Virus record (IMG/VR): IMGVR_UViG_3300048033_000857
Coordinates: 19,338 to 83,337 of that record
Reading direction: 5' to 3' (one strand)
Length of the DNA: 64,000 nt
DNA from: a virus
This document shows, piece by piece, positions 38,909 to 47,286 of this stretch. How positions within the stretch are numbered: position 1 is the stretch's first letter; each line of letters opens with the position of its first letter. Position numbers and translations under genes: made by a program. The notes under the pieces are model-generated. The model did not search any database. It was given only the letters and a program-made list of their open reading frames with translations, and was not told where the DNA came from.

Positions 38909-39328
38909 TCACTTGATCCAACCTATTTTTTTGCCATATGCTAAACGTCTATTATGTTCTTTAACACTGCCGGGATAACGCCAAGCCCAAATAGCAACTA
39001 ATGCCATAAAGCCTCCGCTCCATAGTGCAGCCTTAACATTACCTGTACTAAACCATAGGAATGCAAGCGACGATGCCATTACTAACACCATTGCATATTT
39101 TCCTTTGGTTGGAAATACACGTTTTTTTGTCCAATTAGTTAAAAATTCTCCAAACCATGGATGGTTATATAACCAGTTGTGTAATCTCGGTGAGCTCTTT
39201 GCAAAAGCCCATGCAGCAATTACAAGGAAAATACTAAAAGGTATTCCCGGTACTACAAATCCTACGTAAGCCATGCCAACACAGAATAATCCTAGCGCAA
39301 TGTATGCGTATTTTTTAATTGTATTCAT
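38909..39328 (-). CDS. DUF454 (YbaN-like) inner-membrane protein
   Basis: 139 residues with three to four membrane helices (about 7-45 and 77-113). The motif block [39 protein letters not shown] matches YbaN/DUF454. Function in cells is unknown. It overlaps the 3' end of hemA by 14 bases, so the two are coupled. Confidence 0.85.
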   Translation of the reverse strand: MNTIKKYAYIALGLFCVGMAYVGFVVPGIPFSIFLVIAAWAFAKSSPRLHNWLYNHPWFGEFLTNWTKKRVFPTKGKYAMVLVMASSLAFLWFSTGNVKAALWSGGFMALVAIWAWRYPGSVKEHNRRLAYGKKIGWIK

Positions 39329-40514
39329 TAAACACTCTTTCTAATGCGTCAACGAGGTCATTCATCATACTGTCTGTATGATAAGGAGTAGGTGCTATTC
39401 GTAAACGCTCTGTACCCTCAGCGACTGTAGGGTAGTTAATAGGCTGAATGAATATACCATAATCATTCAACAGGGTGTCGCTCATTGCCTTGCACCTAAA
39501 GGCATCTCCAACCATTACTGGAACAATGTGTGTGCAGGCACTATCATGTATTTCTAAACCTCTATCACGAAGCATGTGTGATAGTGTTTCTGCACGTTCT
39601 TGATGTTGCATCCTAAGCTCAGGATGATCTCTAAGATACTTTACACTAGCTAGAGCACCTGCACAGAGTACAGGGCTCATGCTTGTTGTAAAAATAAACC
39701 CAGATGCTACTGAGCGAACAGCATCTATGATGACTGCATCCGCTGCTATGTATCCGCCAGTAACACCAAAGGCTTTGCCTAACGTTCCGTTGACTATGTC
39801 AACCCGATGCTCCCCAATGTGTTCGCAGTATCCTGCACCTGTTTCTCCATAAAGTCCAACAGCGTGTACTTCATCAATGTAGGTAATCGCATCGTAACGT
39901 TCGGCTAAGTCGCAAATCTCTCGAATAGGGCCGACATCACCATCCATACTATATACAGATTCAAATACGATGCACGGCGTACCGCCATCCTTGACTACTT
40001 CGGCTAATTTATTTTCGAGATCCTCTAGATCGTTGTGCCTCCATACCTTCTTAGGTGCACCACTGTGTCTTATACCTTGGATAAGGGAGGCGTGATTCAT
40101 AGAATCACTAAGATACACAATGTCGGGAACGATTGATTTAAGAGCGATAAGTGTCCACTCATTTGCGACATATGCTGACGAGTATAAAAGCGCACCACCC
40201 TTGCTATGCAAGGACGCTAGTTCTCCTTCCAGCGCAACATGATAGTGTGAAGTACCGCCTATATTGCGTGTACCGCCAGAGCCTGCACCAGTTTGATTTA
40301 ATGCAGTATGCATTGCATCAACTACTACTTTGTTCTGACCCATTCCGAGGTAATCATTTGAGCACCAGTTTACAATCTCTTTGATTGCATACTTTCCGTA
40401 CCAAATAGCTTTAGGAAACTTTCCGCGTTCACGAAGTATATCGTTGAATACACGGTACTTGCCTTCCTGTTTTAGCTCATCAAGTTTTTGTTGGAATGGT
40501 TTCTTATCTATCAT
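39315..40514 (-). CDS. hemA: 5-aminolevulinate synthase (ALAS)
   Basis: 399 residues, start ATG 40514 four bases after a late TAAATA box. It would condense glycine and succinyl-CoA to 5-aminolevulinate, the first step of heme synthesis in alphaproteobacteria (C4 pathway). Motifs: [49 protein letters not shown] with Asp214/His217, and the PLP lysine Lys247 in [14 protein letters not shown]. Length equals cellular ALAS (about 405), and CSNDYLGM points to ALAS rather than KBL/BioF. No truncation is seen. Confidence 0.93.
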   Translation of the reverse strand: MIDKKPFQQKLDELKQEGKYRVFNDILRERGKFPKAIWYGKYAIKEIVNWCSNDYLGMGQNKVVVDAMHTALNQTGAGSGGTRNIGGTSHYHVALEGELASLHSKGGALLYSSAYVANEWTLIALKSIVPDIVYLSDSMNHASLIQGIRHSGAPKKVWRHNDLEDLENKLAEVVKDGGTPCIVFESVYSMDGDVGPIREICDLAERYDAITYIDEVHAVGLYGETGAGYCEHIGEHRVDIVNGTLGKAFGVTGGYIAADAVIIDAVRSVASGFIFTTSMSPVLCAGALASVKYLRDHPELRMQHQERAETLSHMLRDRGLEIHDSACTHIVPVMVGDAFRCKAMSDTLLNDYGIFIQPINYPTVAEGTERLRIAPTPYHTDSMMNDLVDALERVFNEYN

Positions 40515-40518
40515 AGTG

Positions 40519-40524
40519 TATTTA
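40519..40524 (-). promoter_or_regulatory. late promoter TAAATA, 4 nt before hemA ATG
   Basis: Minus strand TTAAATACACTATG: predicts a leaderless late transcript for the phage ALAS. Confidence 0.6.
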
Positions 40525-40544
40525 ACAACGAGATAAGTATCATT

Positions 40545-41162
40545 ATGACAGTAATGAATAACATTTTTCCGATATTGATATATCAAAAAAACTACACAGG
40601 TGACTTAAATAAGTTGCAAGATGACATAATTCCAAATATGGAACCTGTAGTAACTGCCTCAACTGAGAACAATCAGTTAGCAATGCGTAATGGCGCAGTA
40701 TGTTCTGCAGTATCAAATTTAGATTTGTATAATATGTTTGATCTTTCTGAGTTGGAATCTTTTGTAAGATCCTGTGCATTAGAATATTGTAACAAGTTAG
40801 GTTATCGAGAAGCTAATATTATCGTTGCAAGCACTTGGATTAACAAATATCCTAAAGGAGGTTATATAGATAATCATCATCATGCACCAAGTATAATGGG
40901 TGCAACATTTTATTTAAATAAACCTAACGGCTCGGGTGATATTGTTTTTGAAAATCCTATAGCTGCGCTAAGGAGATACGAACCTTTTAAGGCATTAGAT
41001 CATGCAAATGCATATGCTGAAGAAAGTACAATTTTAAATCATAAAATTGAAGTTAAAGAAGGTGATTTAGTGTTATTCCCAGGTTGGATATTACACAGAA
41101 CAGAACCAAACATGTCAAATGAAGATAGAATAGTTATTGGATTTGACATAGTATTAGATTAA
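40545..41162 (+). CDS. 2OG-Fe(II) oxygenase, TIGR02466-like
   Basis: 205 residues from ATG 40545. It has [12 protein letters not shown] at the start, [20 protein letters not shown] (iron-site histidines), [20 protein letters not shown], and the distal [17 protein letters not shown] plus [11 protein letters not shown]. It diverges from hemA, and the methyltransferase gene follows 18 bases later. Confidence 0.82.
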   Translation: MTVMNNIFPILIYQKNYTGDLNKLQDDIIPNMEPVVTASTENNQLAMRNGAVCSAVSNLDLYNMFDLSELESFVRSCALEYCNKLGYREANIIVASTWINKYPKGGYIDNHHHAPSIMGATFYLNKPNGSGDIVFENPIAALRRYEPFKALDHANAYAEESTILNHKIEVKEGDLVLFPGWILHRTEPNMSNEDRIVIGFDIVLD

Positions 41163-41180
41163 TATTTTAAGGAAAAATAA

Positions 41181-41840
41181 ATGATACCAAGAATACCAGA
41201 AGAACACCCATTAATTGAAACTAGGCAGCAATGCAGAATATATTCAGCATCAATTAAAAAGTTTAATGACCATTTTGAATATGTTTCTTTGTTTAAACGA
41301 TTTAATACTATGCAATTAACTGAAGGTCATGTTGCTGACTTAGGTTCAGGCGAATGTACATTTACAATTGCATTAGCAAAGGCATTTCCAAATATGACAT
41401 TTGATTGTTACGAATTGTCAGATGAAATGATTGCAATAGCAAACGAACAAATAACACAAAATTTACTAACTGACAGAATTAATGTAATTAAACAAGATGC
41501 AACAACCGCAACTGGAAACTACGATCTTGTTATTGCAAATAGATTTTATCATCATGTACTTGATACTAAAGCATTTTGGAATACAGTACAATCGTTAAGT
41601 GAAAATGTTTTTATAACTGACGGTATTAGGCCAGAGAGTTATGAATTAGTAAACACTTTATTAGGAGCAATGGCTCCTTTATTCGAACAGCTTTATATAG
41701 AGGAAACAAAAAATTCTATCTATGCTTGGTTTTCAGAAGCCGAATTACTAAATGATATACCTGCAAAATATAATTTAGAAATATTTAATAATGATGATAT
41801 TCCTTTAAGAGAAGCGGTGATAACTACGATAAATACGTAA
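41181..41840 (+). CDS. class I SAM-dependent methyltransferase
   Basis: 219 residues with motif I VADLGSGECTFTIALAKAFP, the acidic strand-2 end (DCYELSDEMIAIA), IKQDATTATGNYDLVIANRF (motif IV region) and a helical C-terminus. It is probably a small-molecule or protein methyltransferase. Its operon with a 2OG oxygenase suggests sequential modification of one substrate; inference. Confidence 0.8.
   Translation: MIPRIPEEHPLIETRQQCRIYSASIKKFNDHFEYVSLFKRFNTMQLTEGHVADLGSGECTFTIALAKAFPNMTFDCYELSDEMIAIANEQITQNLLTDRINVIKQDATTATGNYDLVIANRFYHHVLDTKAFWNTVQSLSENVFITDGIRPESYELVNTLLGAMAPLFEQLYIEETKNSIYAWFSEAELLNDIPAKYNLEIFNNDDIPLREAVITTINT
41830..41835 (+). promoter_or_regulatory. late promoter TAAATA for gene 41859
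   Basis: GATAAATACG, overlapping the methyltransferase 3' end, 24 bases before the ATG. Confidence 0.55.
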
Positions 41841-41858
41841 TAGAATACGGAGATATTA

Positions 41859-42128
41859 ATGCGAGCAACAGACATTATTAGACAAATATTAGATATTATA
41901 GACGATGTTGAAACTCAAACCTCTAATATCGAAGTAAAAGTAGATAACGACGACGATGGACATTTTAAACAAATACTGTCTATGTTAACAAACAAACAAT
42001 CGTCTTATACAACCCAACCAAACGAAGTAGTTGCTCCTATTGAAGCAGTAACAACAGATGCTGGAGGCGGATTAAATGGACCTAAGCATCCAGACGATAT
42101 TAGAGTAAAAGATCCAAGAGGATACTAA
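41859..42128 (+). CDS. small late protein, 89 aa
   Basis: MRATDIIRQILDIIDDVETQ forms an amphipathic leader; the rest is Thr/Asn/Pro-rich and flexible, ending DIRVKDPRGY. Likely head-associated, given the late promoter and neighbours. The next gene starts one base after the stop. Confidence 0.6.
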   Translation: MRATDIIRQILDIIDDVETQTSNIEVKVDNDDDGHFKQILSMLTNKQSSYTTQPNEVVAPIEAVTTDAGGGLNGPKHPDDIRVKDPRGY

Positions 42129-42605
42129 ATGTTTAGTTTTGACGTAGAGAACATAACCAAAGGTATCGGTGTAGTAACAGCAACGTTTGCACTGATTGGT
42201 GGCGGCTATACGTTATGGGACAAAGTAGAATCAAAAGACATACTAACTTGGGCACCGGAACACTTCACTATATCTGATGCACCTGTTAACGGAACATTTG
42301 ATGCAATCGTTGCCCGTGAAAAGCACAGAGACGATTGCAGTGTAGAAGGGTTTACACTTGAGGTAAAGGACAGCAAATACATGGTACACAAAGCAGTCCC
42401 AGGTATAACAAAGTTCTCAGGACCTGCCAGCGATAAGATAGACAAATTTGGATTTACATTTACTATCGATGAAGAACACAGGCATATGATTGATCCAGGA
42501 CCAGCAACACTATTAGCACGTATTGATTATGCTTGTCCGGAAGGACCAGTTGTTGTAGCATATCCAGATCATGAAAATTTAACATTTAAAATACTAGAGG
42601 AATAG
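42129..42605 (+). CDS. membrane-anchored late protein, 158 aa
   Basis: A single hydrophobic segment (IGVVTATFALIGGGYTLW, residues about 13-30) followed by a soluble beta-rich domain (TFDAIVAREKHRDDCSVEGF, GPATLLARIDYACPEGP) with two Cys. It could be a spanin-like or structural protein; neither is proven. Confidence 0.5.
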   Translation: MFSFDVENITKGIGVVTATFALIGGGYTLWDKVESKDILTWAPEHFTISDAPVNGTFDAIVAREKHRDDCSVEGFTLEVKDSKYMVHKAVPGITKFSGPASDKIDKFGFTFTIDEEHRHMIDPGPATLLARIDYACPEGPVVVAYPDHENLTFKILEE

Positions 42606-42608
42606 ACA

Positions 42609-43091
42609 ATGGCAAACATCACTCTCAACTATAGAGGACTCACAGGCAAGCGTGGCACAGTTACAGTAGATGATACCGGTAATGTTTTAAGTATTATTAC
42701 TGCCATCCGTGCTGATGAAGATCCTACACTAGGAATACTTACTGGCAACGACTATGACATAGCACTCGAGCGTGACACAAGCATTACAGATGTTAATAAC
42801 GGAACAGATGTTATTAGTGCCGCAGGTATAGTTGATGGTGATACTATTATTTGTATTGACGATAAAAAGAACCTAACATCAACAAATACCAAAGAAGTAA
42901 GACAGAATCGCAAGTTAAGAATTGCAAGTGTGAAAAGATTAGCAGACAGTGTAGCAAACATTGGATCACCTAGCAATGACAGATACACCCTAAATACAGC
43001 ACAGATTCCCAACCCATACGAAGGCAATGCAGTTAATCCAGACGATGATGAAAACACAGGCAGTCTTGTAGTTGGGAGACCCTGGACCTAA
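42609..43091 (+). CDS. virion structural protein (predicted), 160 aa
   Basis: An Asp/Thr/Ile-rich protein (RGLTGKRGTVTVDDTGNVLS) with a basic middle (EVRQNRKLRIASVKRL) and acidic end. It overlaps the next structural gene by one base. Assignment is from composition and context. Confidence 0.5.
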   Translation: MANITLNYRGLTGKRGTVTVDDTGNVLSIITAIRADEDPTLGILTGNDYDIALERDTSITDVNNGTDVISAAGIVDGDTIICIDDKKNLTSTNTKEVRQNRKLRIASVKRLADSVANIGSPSNDRYTLNTAQIPNPYEGNAVNPDDDENTGSLVVGRPWT

Positions 43092-43852
43092 TGGCAAGTA
43101 ACGACAAACACATAGATTGGCACAGTGCTGTCGCATTAGGTAAAAGCGGAGGAAACAGTGTTCGCAATATTTTTGGATACAATGCGGCAATACCTAGTAC
43201 CTTTGTGCCGGCCTGGGAGAACGCAACAGCCTACACCTATCCTACCACAGCTGAAACAATGACCCTACGCTGGGACACAGCAGACGCAGGATACACAATC
43301 CTTATCAAAGGGTTAGATGCTAACTACGATGAGATACAAGAAACCATCACACTCACAGCAAGCCCAGTTACACAAACAACACAGAATCAATACTTGAGAA
43401 TAAATGATTTGATTACTGTGGGCAACAACAATGGTGGTTTTAGCGATCCAGACAATGATGTTTCACTTACCAACGCAGGCAACACTGTGACCTATGCTAA
43501 GATAGCGGCAAACACAGGTAAGAACCAAGCAAGTATCTACACCGTGCCAAGAGGCTATCAGTTTGCTCTACTTCGTATCTCAGCGTTCTGTGCCTCAGCC
43601 GCACTCAACAACAGAACACTGGCTTTCCGCAATGTGGCAAGACTCAAGACTGGAGTGATTCTGCGTGTTGCTCAAACAGAGTTCTTAGAGCAGATGATTA
43701 TTGATAGACAGATTCCGTTTGTGTATGATGAATGTACAGACATTGAGTTCCAACTAAAAGGATCAGCAGGCACACAGTTTGTTGGTGTGTTCGGCGAAGG
43801 CATCCTACACGAAAAAGACTATCAGACCCAACTTAATAATCTAAGTCCATAA
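43091..43852 (+). CDS. virion structural protein, 253 aa
   Basis: A beta-sandwich protein of the type common in marine T4-like virions. It starts MASNDKHIDWHSAVALGKSG, continues TMTLRWDTADAGYTILIKGL and SIYTVPRGYQFALLRISAFC, and ends FVGVFGEGILHE. Rich in Thr/Asn/Ala without catalytic motifs. Last gene of the + late cluster before a terminator hairpin. Confidence 0.65.
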   Translation: MASNDKHIDWHSAVALGKSGGNSVRNIFGYNAAIPSTFVPAWENATAYTYPTTAETMTLRWDTADAGYTILIKGLDANYDEIQETITLTASPVTQTTQNQYLRINDLITVGNNNGGFSDPDNDVSLTNAGNTVTYAKIAANTGKNQASIYTVPRGYQFALLRISAFCASAALNNRTLAFRNVARLKTGVILRVAQTEFLEQMIIDRQIPFVYDECTDIEFQLKGSAGTQFVGVFGEGILHEKDYQTQLNNLSP

Positions 43853-43860
43853 ACGATTAA

Positions 43861-43886
43861 CCCCTAGCTAAATTAATAACTAGGGG
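43861..43886. terminator. hairpin between convergent operons
   Basis: CCCCTAG (43861-43867) pairs with CTAGGGG (43880-43886). A second small GGGC/GCCC stem and TTCTTTTTTAT lie to the right. It separates the + structural genes from the minus AOX region. Confidence 0.6.
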
Positions 43887-43944
43887 CTGCTACTTTATTA
43901 CTTGTTATTACAGGGCTATGCCCCAAATGTTCTTTTTTATAATT

Positions 43945-44262
43945 TTATTTAGTTGGCTTACCGTTTACAAAATTGTAAAACTTATCAGCAGCTTCTAGTA
44001 CAGCATCAACACCTGGTACTTCTGGCATTGCTACAGTAGTTACTACTTCATCGCCTTCTTTAGCAACGGTAGTTTCGAACGCACCCATTTTAGCATGATA
44101 GTCTTGCCATGCTTGATTCTGAGCAAACTCTAGAACCTTTGTGCGGATCTCATAACCGTTTTTATTTGTTGTTACTTTTGGCATTGCCTGTTTAAACATA
44201 TCGGCAATTTCTTGTGTTTGCTTGAGGATAGTTTCCCCGTATGTTGTTTCCACTTTTGACAT
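43945..44262 (-). CDS. conserved phage protein, 105 aa
   Basis: A helical protein (ETILKQTQEIADMFKQAMPK) with NKNGYEIRTKVLEFAQNQAW, a pattern (YEIR..VL..A) I associate with conserved T4-like marine phage proteins. A phasin-like role was considered but not supported. It has its own promoter at 44308-44336 and AAAGGAGAAAACA ribosome site. Confidence 0.6.
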   Translation of the reverse strand: MSKVETTYGETILKQTQEIADMFKQAMPKVTTNKNGYEIRTKVLEFAQNQAWQDYHAKMGAFETTVAKEGDEVVTTVAMPEVPGVDAVLEAADKFYNFVNGKPTK

Positions 44263-44307
44263 TGTTTTCTCCTTTGTGTCTGTATGTGTGTAGTTGGCTA
44301 CATTAAT

Positions 44308-44336
44308 AATGTAACAGAGTATTTAGTGTTTGTCAA
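44308..44336 (-). promoter_or_regulatory. sigma70-type promoter for gene 43945
   Basis: TTGACA, 17-base spacer, TACATT. The TGA stop of the 44333 gene lies inside the -35 box. Confidence 0.75.
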
Positions 44337-44512
44337 CCACTAACATAATCTTCTTTGGGTCTGTACCAATTCTTCTGATGATGTAGTTTAGCACGAAGTT
44401 CTTGTATCTCACGCTTGCCTTCATTATCAGCATTTGATTGTAGTAGAAATAGAGCTGACTCAATCAGCTCTAAATCTTTTACGTCTAGGTTAAACTTAGT
44501 GTTTGGTTTCAT
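44333..44512 (-). CDS. small conserved phage protein, 59 aa
   Basis: ATG 44512 overlaps the AOX gene end by 17 bases. The product reads KFNLDVKDLELIESALFLLQ then EIQELRAKLHHQKNWYRPKE and ends DYVSG. The LHHQKNWYRPK segment is a conserved mark of small T4-like marine phage proteins. Function unknown. Confidence 0.75.
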   Translation of the reverse strand: MKPNTKFNLDVKDLELIESALFLLQSNADNEGKREIQELRAKLHHQKNWYRPKEDYVSG

Positions 44513-45098
44513 TGATTGTATCTGCCATCTTATGATTTACATCCGCATGACCTTGTTCATCATTGCGAACAGCAATTACAACATCTCTAAGAGTTGCGTC
44601 ATAGTGTAAATCGTAATAGTCTTTTGCAATGTTTGGTGCAGGTATATTAGTTATTCTACCTGCATCAATCTCTTCAAGGTATTGAGTGTAACTGATCACT
44701 GCCTGATCTTCAAAGTATCCTACCATGCGATGTGCTGTCTTGGGAAAGAACACGTACAACACAAAGTAGAAATGCCAGAACACAAACTGAGCAAACATTA
44801 TAAGCAAACGTTCGAACCAGTTGGGTTTGGCAATTTCAATGAATATCATTAGATGCATACGCTCATTCTCAGCTTCATCTAACAATGTTTTGATCCAGCC
44901 ACGTTCATCTGGCTGCATCTTTCTTAGACTGCGCAAGTGATTCCACATGCCTGCTACCATGCCGGGAACACCTGCTACAGTTTCTAACACTACGGCTCTA
45001 TGTCCATAACGCTTTGCAAAGAATGTATCTGCAAACCATCTAAAGGACATAGTTAAGCCGTAGGCTACGTTATCGGATAAACTAAAACGCTCCGGCAT
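44496..45098 (-). CDS. alternative oxidase (AOX, ubiquinol oxidase)
   Basis: 200 residues. AOX is a membrane-surface diiron enzyme that passes electrons from ubiquinol to oxygen without proton pumping. All six candidate metal ligands are present: Glu39 (AVVLETVAG), Glu79 and His82 (AENERMHL), Glu130 (VGYFEDQAV), Glu181 and His184 (NDEQGHADVNH). A hydrophobic amphipathic stretch (WFERLLIMFAQFVFWHFYFV) suits monotopic binding. It belongs to the same superfamily as the plastoquinol oxidase of cyanophages but sits with alphaproteobacterial-type small proteins. Confidence 0.93.
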   Translation of the reverse strand: MPERFSLSDNVAYGLTMSFRWFADTFFAKRYGHRAVVLETVAGVPGMVAGMWNHLRSLRKMQPDERGWIKTLLDEAENERMHLMIFIEIAKPNWFERLLIMFAQFVFWHFYFVLYVFFPKTAHRMVGYFEDQAVISYTQYLEEIDAGRITNIPAPNIAKDYYDLHYDATLRDVVIAVRNDEQGHADVNHKMADTINETKH

Positions 45099-45192
45099 AG
45101 TGCAAACCGTTTAGTACCATAAAGCCTGTAAGCAAGCTCATCATTAGTGCAAAGGTAGCGAAACCTTTAGCTAGGTCTTTCCAGTTATACAT
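45082..45192 (-). CDS. small membrane protein, 36 aa
   Basis: AAGGATATCTCAG precedes ATG 45192. A single membrane helix (FALMMSLLTGFMVLNGL) with a short soluble head MYNWKDLAKG. Its end overlaps the AOX start by 17 bases. It could anchor or assist AOX; inference. Confidence 0.6.
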   Translation of the reverse strand: MYNWKDLAKGFATFALMMSLLTGFMVLNGLHYAGAF

Positions 45193-45394
45193 CTGAGATA
45201 TCCTTTCCTAACATAAGTGCTTTGGCTTCTGCTTGGTAGCCCATGCGTGACAGTTCTGCTGCCGCTCTTGCTCTACCTGCTGATTCGCCTATAGCAATAA
45301 TGCCAATCCAAAGAGCAATAAAGCCTTTGCCGATTGCTTTGAAGATTGTTGGAAGTGGATTAGTAAAAGTAGGTTGTCTAAATGCTACAGCCAT
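45185..45394 (-). CDS. small membrane protein with DUF1127-like tail, 69 aa
   Basis: ATG 45394 overlaps the preceding stop (TAATG). It has a hydrophobic helix (GKGFIALWIGIIAIGE) and then AGRARAAAELSRMGYQAEAK, a pattern common in small alphaproteobacterial stress proteins. Co-transcribed with AOX. Confidence 0.6.
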   Translation of the reverse strand: MAVAFRQPTFTNPLPTIFKAIGKGFIALWIGIIAIGESAGRARAAAELSRMGYQAEAKALMLGKDISDV

Positions 45395-45639
45395 TATACC
45401 CATCCTCTCAAGTTAGCGTTCTCGCGAACTGCTTTGAGATCAGCAGTGCCGTGTGCAACACTATAGATGTCGCCACGAGTAAGACCCATATCGTTTAGTT
45501 CACGATCGGATAGTGCTGAAAGTTCTTTGATTGTGCGTTTAATTTCTTTGCGCTGGATGCGCTTTTCGTTTAGATTTACGAAAAATTGTGCAATTGATTT
45601 CAGACTGAAATTGCCACCAGTCATCGTTATTGAAGTCAT
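45394..45639 (-). CDS. DUF1127 (YjiS-like) small protein
   Basis: 81 residues with the family core RTIKELSALSDRELNDMGLT followed by RGDIYSVAHG. DUF1127 proteins are short Arg-rich proteins, very common in alphaproteobacteria, linked in some to RNA turnover and stress or phosphate responses. AAAGGAGAAGTTA precedes the ATG. It leads the operon into AOX. Confidence 0.85.
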   Translation of the reverse strand: MTSITMTGGNFSLKSIAQFFVNLNEKRIQRKEIKRTIKELSALSDRELNDMGLTRGDIYSVAHGTADLKAVRENANLRGWV

Positions 45640-45860
45640 TAACTTCTCCTTTTAGTCTATATGTGTGTGTGCTTCTAAGGTTCGTCACGTACCCCGGTCT
45701 CTTCCGGCGTCACCTTTTTATGGCATAGGACATGCCCTTCATTTTTTGTAAGCTGAAGACGCTTATCTTTAACAATGTTATTTATTACACTATACTATAG
45801 TATAACACGAAAAACAAGTGTTTTCCGTGCATACCGTAGTTGTTATTTTTGCATGACTCA
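45640..45860 (-). promoter_or_regulatory. long structured leader of the DUF1127/AOX operon
   Basis: About 200 untranslated bases lie before the DUF1127 gene. On the minus strand they contain TAATAAATAAC (possible late box, near 45785), GGCAT...ATGCC, and GGTGACGCCGG...CCGGGG...CGTGAC with a CCGG-AAGAGA-CCGG hairpin. The structure suggests leader control; I cannot match it to a known riboswitch class. Confidence 0.4.
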
Positions 45861-45871
45861 GTTTAGAAAAA

Positions 45872-46057
45872 CTAAACTATGTTGCGATAGTCTAACTTGC
45901 GTCCAGTTGACATGCAGTACGCTACGTATGCGCGGTCTCCTGGTTGAAACTCAATATTAATATAAGTTTCCATTGATTTGTATTTGTCTTGTGTTGGTCG
46001 TGGGGACGAGACCGCAGTCATCATCACACGACCGATTGCTTTTGCTAAATCGATCAT
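45872..46057 (-). CDS. small hypothetical protein, 61 aa
   Basis: ACGGAGAAAAACA precedes the ATG. The product has a short amphipathic helix (MIDLAKAIGRVMMTAV) and a beta-type end (ETYINIEFQPGDRAYVAYCM). Function unknown. Confidence 0.6.
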   Translation of the reverse strand: MIDLAKAIGRVMMTAVSSPRPTQDKYKSMETYINIEFQPGDRAYVAYCMSTGRKLDYRNIV

Positions 46058-46161
46058 TGTTTTTCTCCGTTGTAATGATGCTTTATAAGGCGAGCGCCAG
46101 TTGTCTTTTCAACTTGTCAGGTCGAGAACATATCTTGCCGTACTATTTATATATAAACCAT

Positions 46162-46194
46162 TTGACAAGCAGATTAATGATGTTACTATAAATA
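46162..46194 (+). promoter_or_regulatory. overlapping early-type and late-type promoter for the PiT-like gene
   Basis: TTGACA (46162-46167), 16-base spacer, TACTAT (46184-46189), overlapped by TATAAATA (46187-46194), an exact T4 late box. The leader then carries AACAAGC...GCTTGTT and GACGGGG...CCGTC stems before GAGGAGAAC. Confidence 0.65.
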
Positions 46195-46269
46195 ATTCAA
46201 CAAGCACACGTCGAGCTTGTTATCTAAAGTGAGCGACGGGGTAAAGCCGTCAAGCAGAGGAGAACTAAA

Positions 46270-47241
46270 ATGGACGCACTCACCTTATGGAGCCTTGTGG
46301 GCTTCTTACTTGCTGCCTATGCAGTTATAGCCAATGATTCAGTACAAACTCTCGGTACATGGATGGCATCAAACAATGAGAGATTCAACTACAAAGTATT
46401 ATGGGGAGCCGCAAGTGCAGTGTTGCTTGCAACCTTATGGTATGGTTGGACAGTAAATGGTGGAGACATTAGTTACGGACGATTAAACAAAATACCCTGG
46501 CAAGAGGTACAATGGTATCACGCAGCCGCACCTGCTATTCTAGTTGCACTTACTAGACTGGGTGTGCCAGTATCAACATCATTCTTGGTGCTATCAGTAT
46601 TTGCTTCAACCTTTGTGTTGGAGAAAATGCTGATGAAATCGATTATGGGTTACGGTGTTGCAGCAGCATTTGCATATGTGGTATGGTTTGCAATACACAA
46701 ATACTTCGGCAAGTGGTATGATGAAACAAAGCCGGTAGATGAAAGCAACAAACGTTTTTGGCGCATTGCACAATGGGGAGCAACAGGCGGCTTGTGGTGG
46801 ACATGGCTGAGTCATGACATTGCAAATATTGCAGTGTTCCTTCCGCGAGTAGTGCCTGTGGACCTAATGATGTTTATATCAGTTGTGTTTGTGGTAGGCT
46901 TGTTCTTTATGTTTAGAGAGAAGGGCGGTAAGATCCAACAGATTGTATTAGAGAAACACAACACACGTTATGTGCGTAGTGCGACACTGATCGACTTGTT
47001 CTATTGGTTGTGCTTGTACTTCTTCAAAGAGCTCAATGATATTCCTATGTCAACAACGTGGGTGTTCGTGGGCTTACTTGCAGGTAGAGAACTAGCAATG
47101 GCTACTTACTTTGGTAAGCAAAAAACAAAGTCTATCTTTCCACTTGTGGCAAAAGACTTTGGTAAGATGATGGTAGGTTTGGGTGCAAGTGTTGCACTGG
47201 TCCTAGCAATACATTACGTTATTGTTCCAAGCGGACTATAA
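46270..47241 (+). CDS. PiT-like inorganic phosphate transporter
   Basis: 323 residues with about eight membrane helices. Two PiT-type signature sites: IANDSVQTLGTWMAS near residue 20 (cf. GANDVANAxGT) and WLSHDIANIAVFLPR near residue 180. STTWVFVGLLAGRELAMA also fits. A Na+- or H+-coupled phosphate importer in the host inner membrane is the best reading. The divergent second motif makes the ion uncertain. It has its own promoters and a strong terminator. Confidence 0.7.
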   Translation: MDALTLWSLVGFLLAAYAVIANDSVQTLGTWMASNNERFNYKVLWGAASAVLLATLWYGWTVNGGDISYGRLNKIPWQEVQWYHAAAPAILVALTRLGVPVSTSFLVLSVFASTFVLEKMLMKSIMGYGVAAAFAYVVWFAIHKYFGKWYDETKPVDESNKRFWRIAQWGATGGLWWTWLSHDIANIAVFLPRVVPVDLMMFISVVFVVGLFFMFREKGGKIQQIVLEKHNTRYVRSATLIDLFYWLCLYFFKELNDIPMSTTWVFVGLLAGRELAMATYFGKQKTKSIFPLVAKDFGKMMVGLGASVALVLAIHYVIVPSGL

Positions 47242-47250
47242 TGTTTTGTA

Positions 47251-47281
47251 AAGGCAGTGTGCGACGGCACTGCCTTTTTTC
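47251..47281 (+). terminator. rho-independent terminator after the PiT-like gene
   Basis: AAGGCAGTG (47251-47259), loop TGCGACGG, CACTGCCTT (47268-47276), then TTTTTT. It can also serve the convergent lipase gene. Confidence 0.92.
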
Positions 47282-47286
47282 TTGAC

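Noticed and set aside
43945-44262. Phasin (polyhydroxyalkanoate granule protein)
   Set aside because: Length and helices are similar, but the sequence has no phasin motif I can name and fits conserved phage proteins better.
45640-45860. Known riboswitch (SAM-II, mini-ykkC, speF type)
   Set aside because: None of the conserved core sequences I know for these classes is present; left as an unnamed structured leader.
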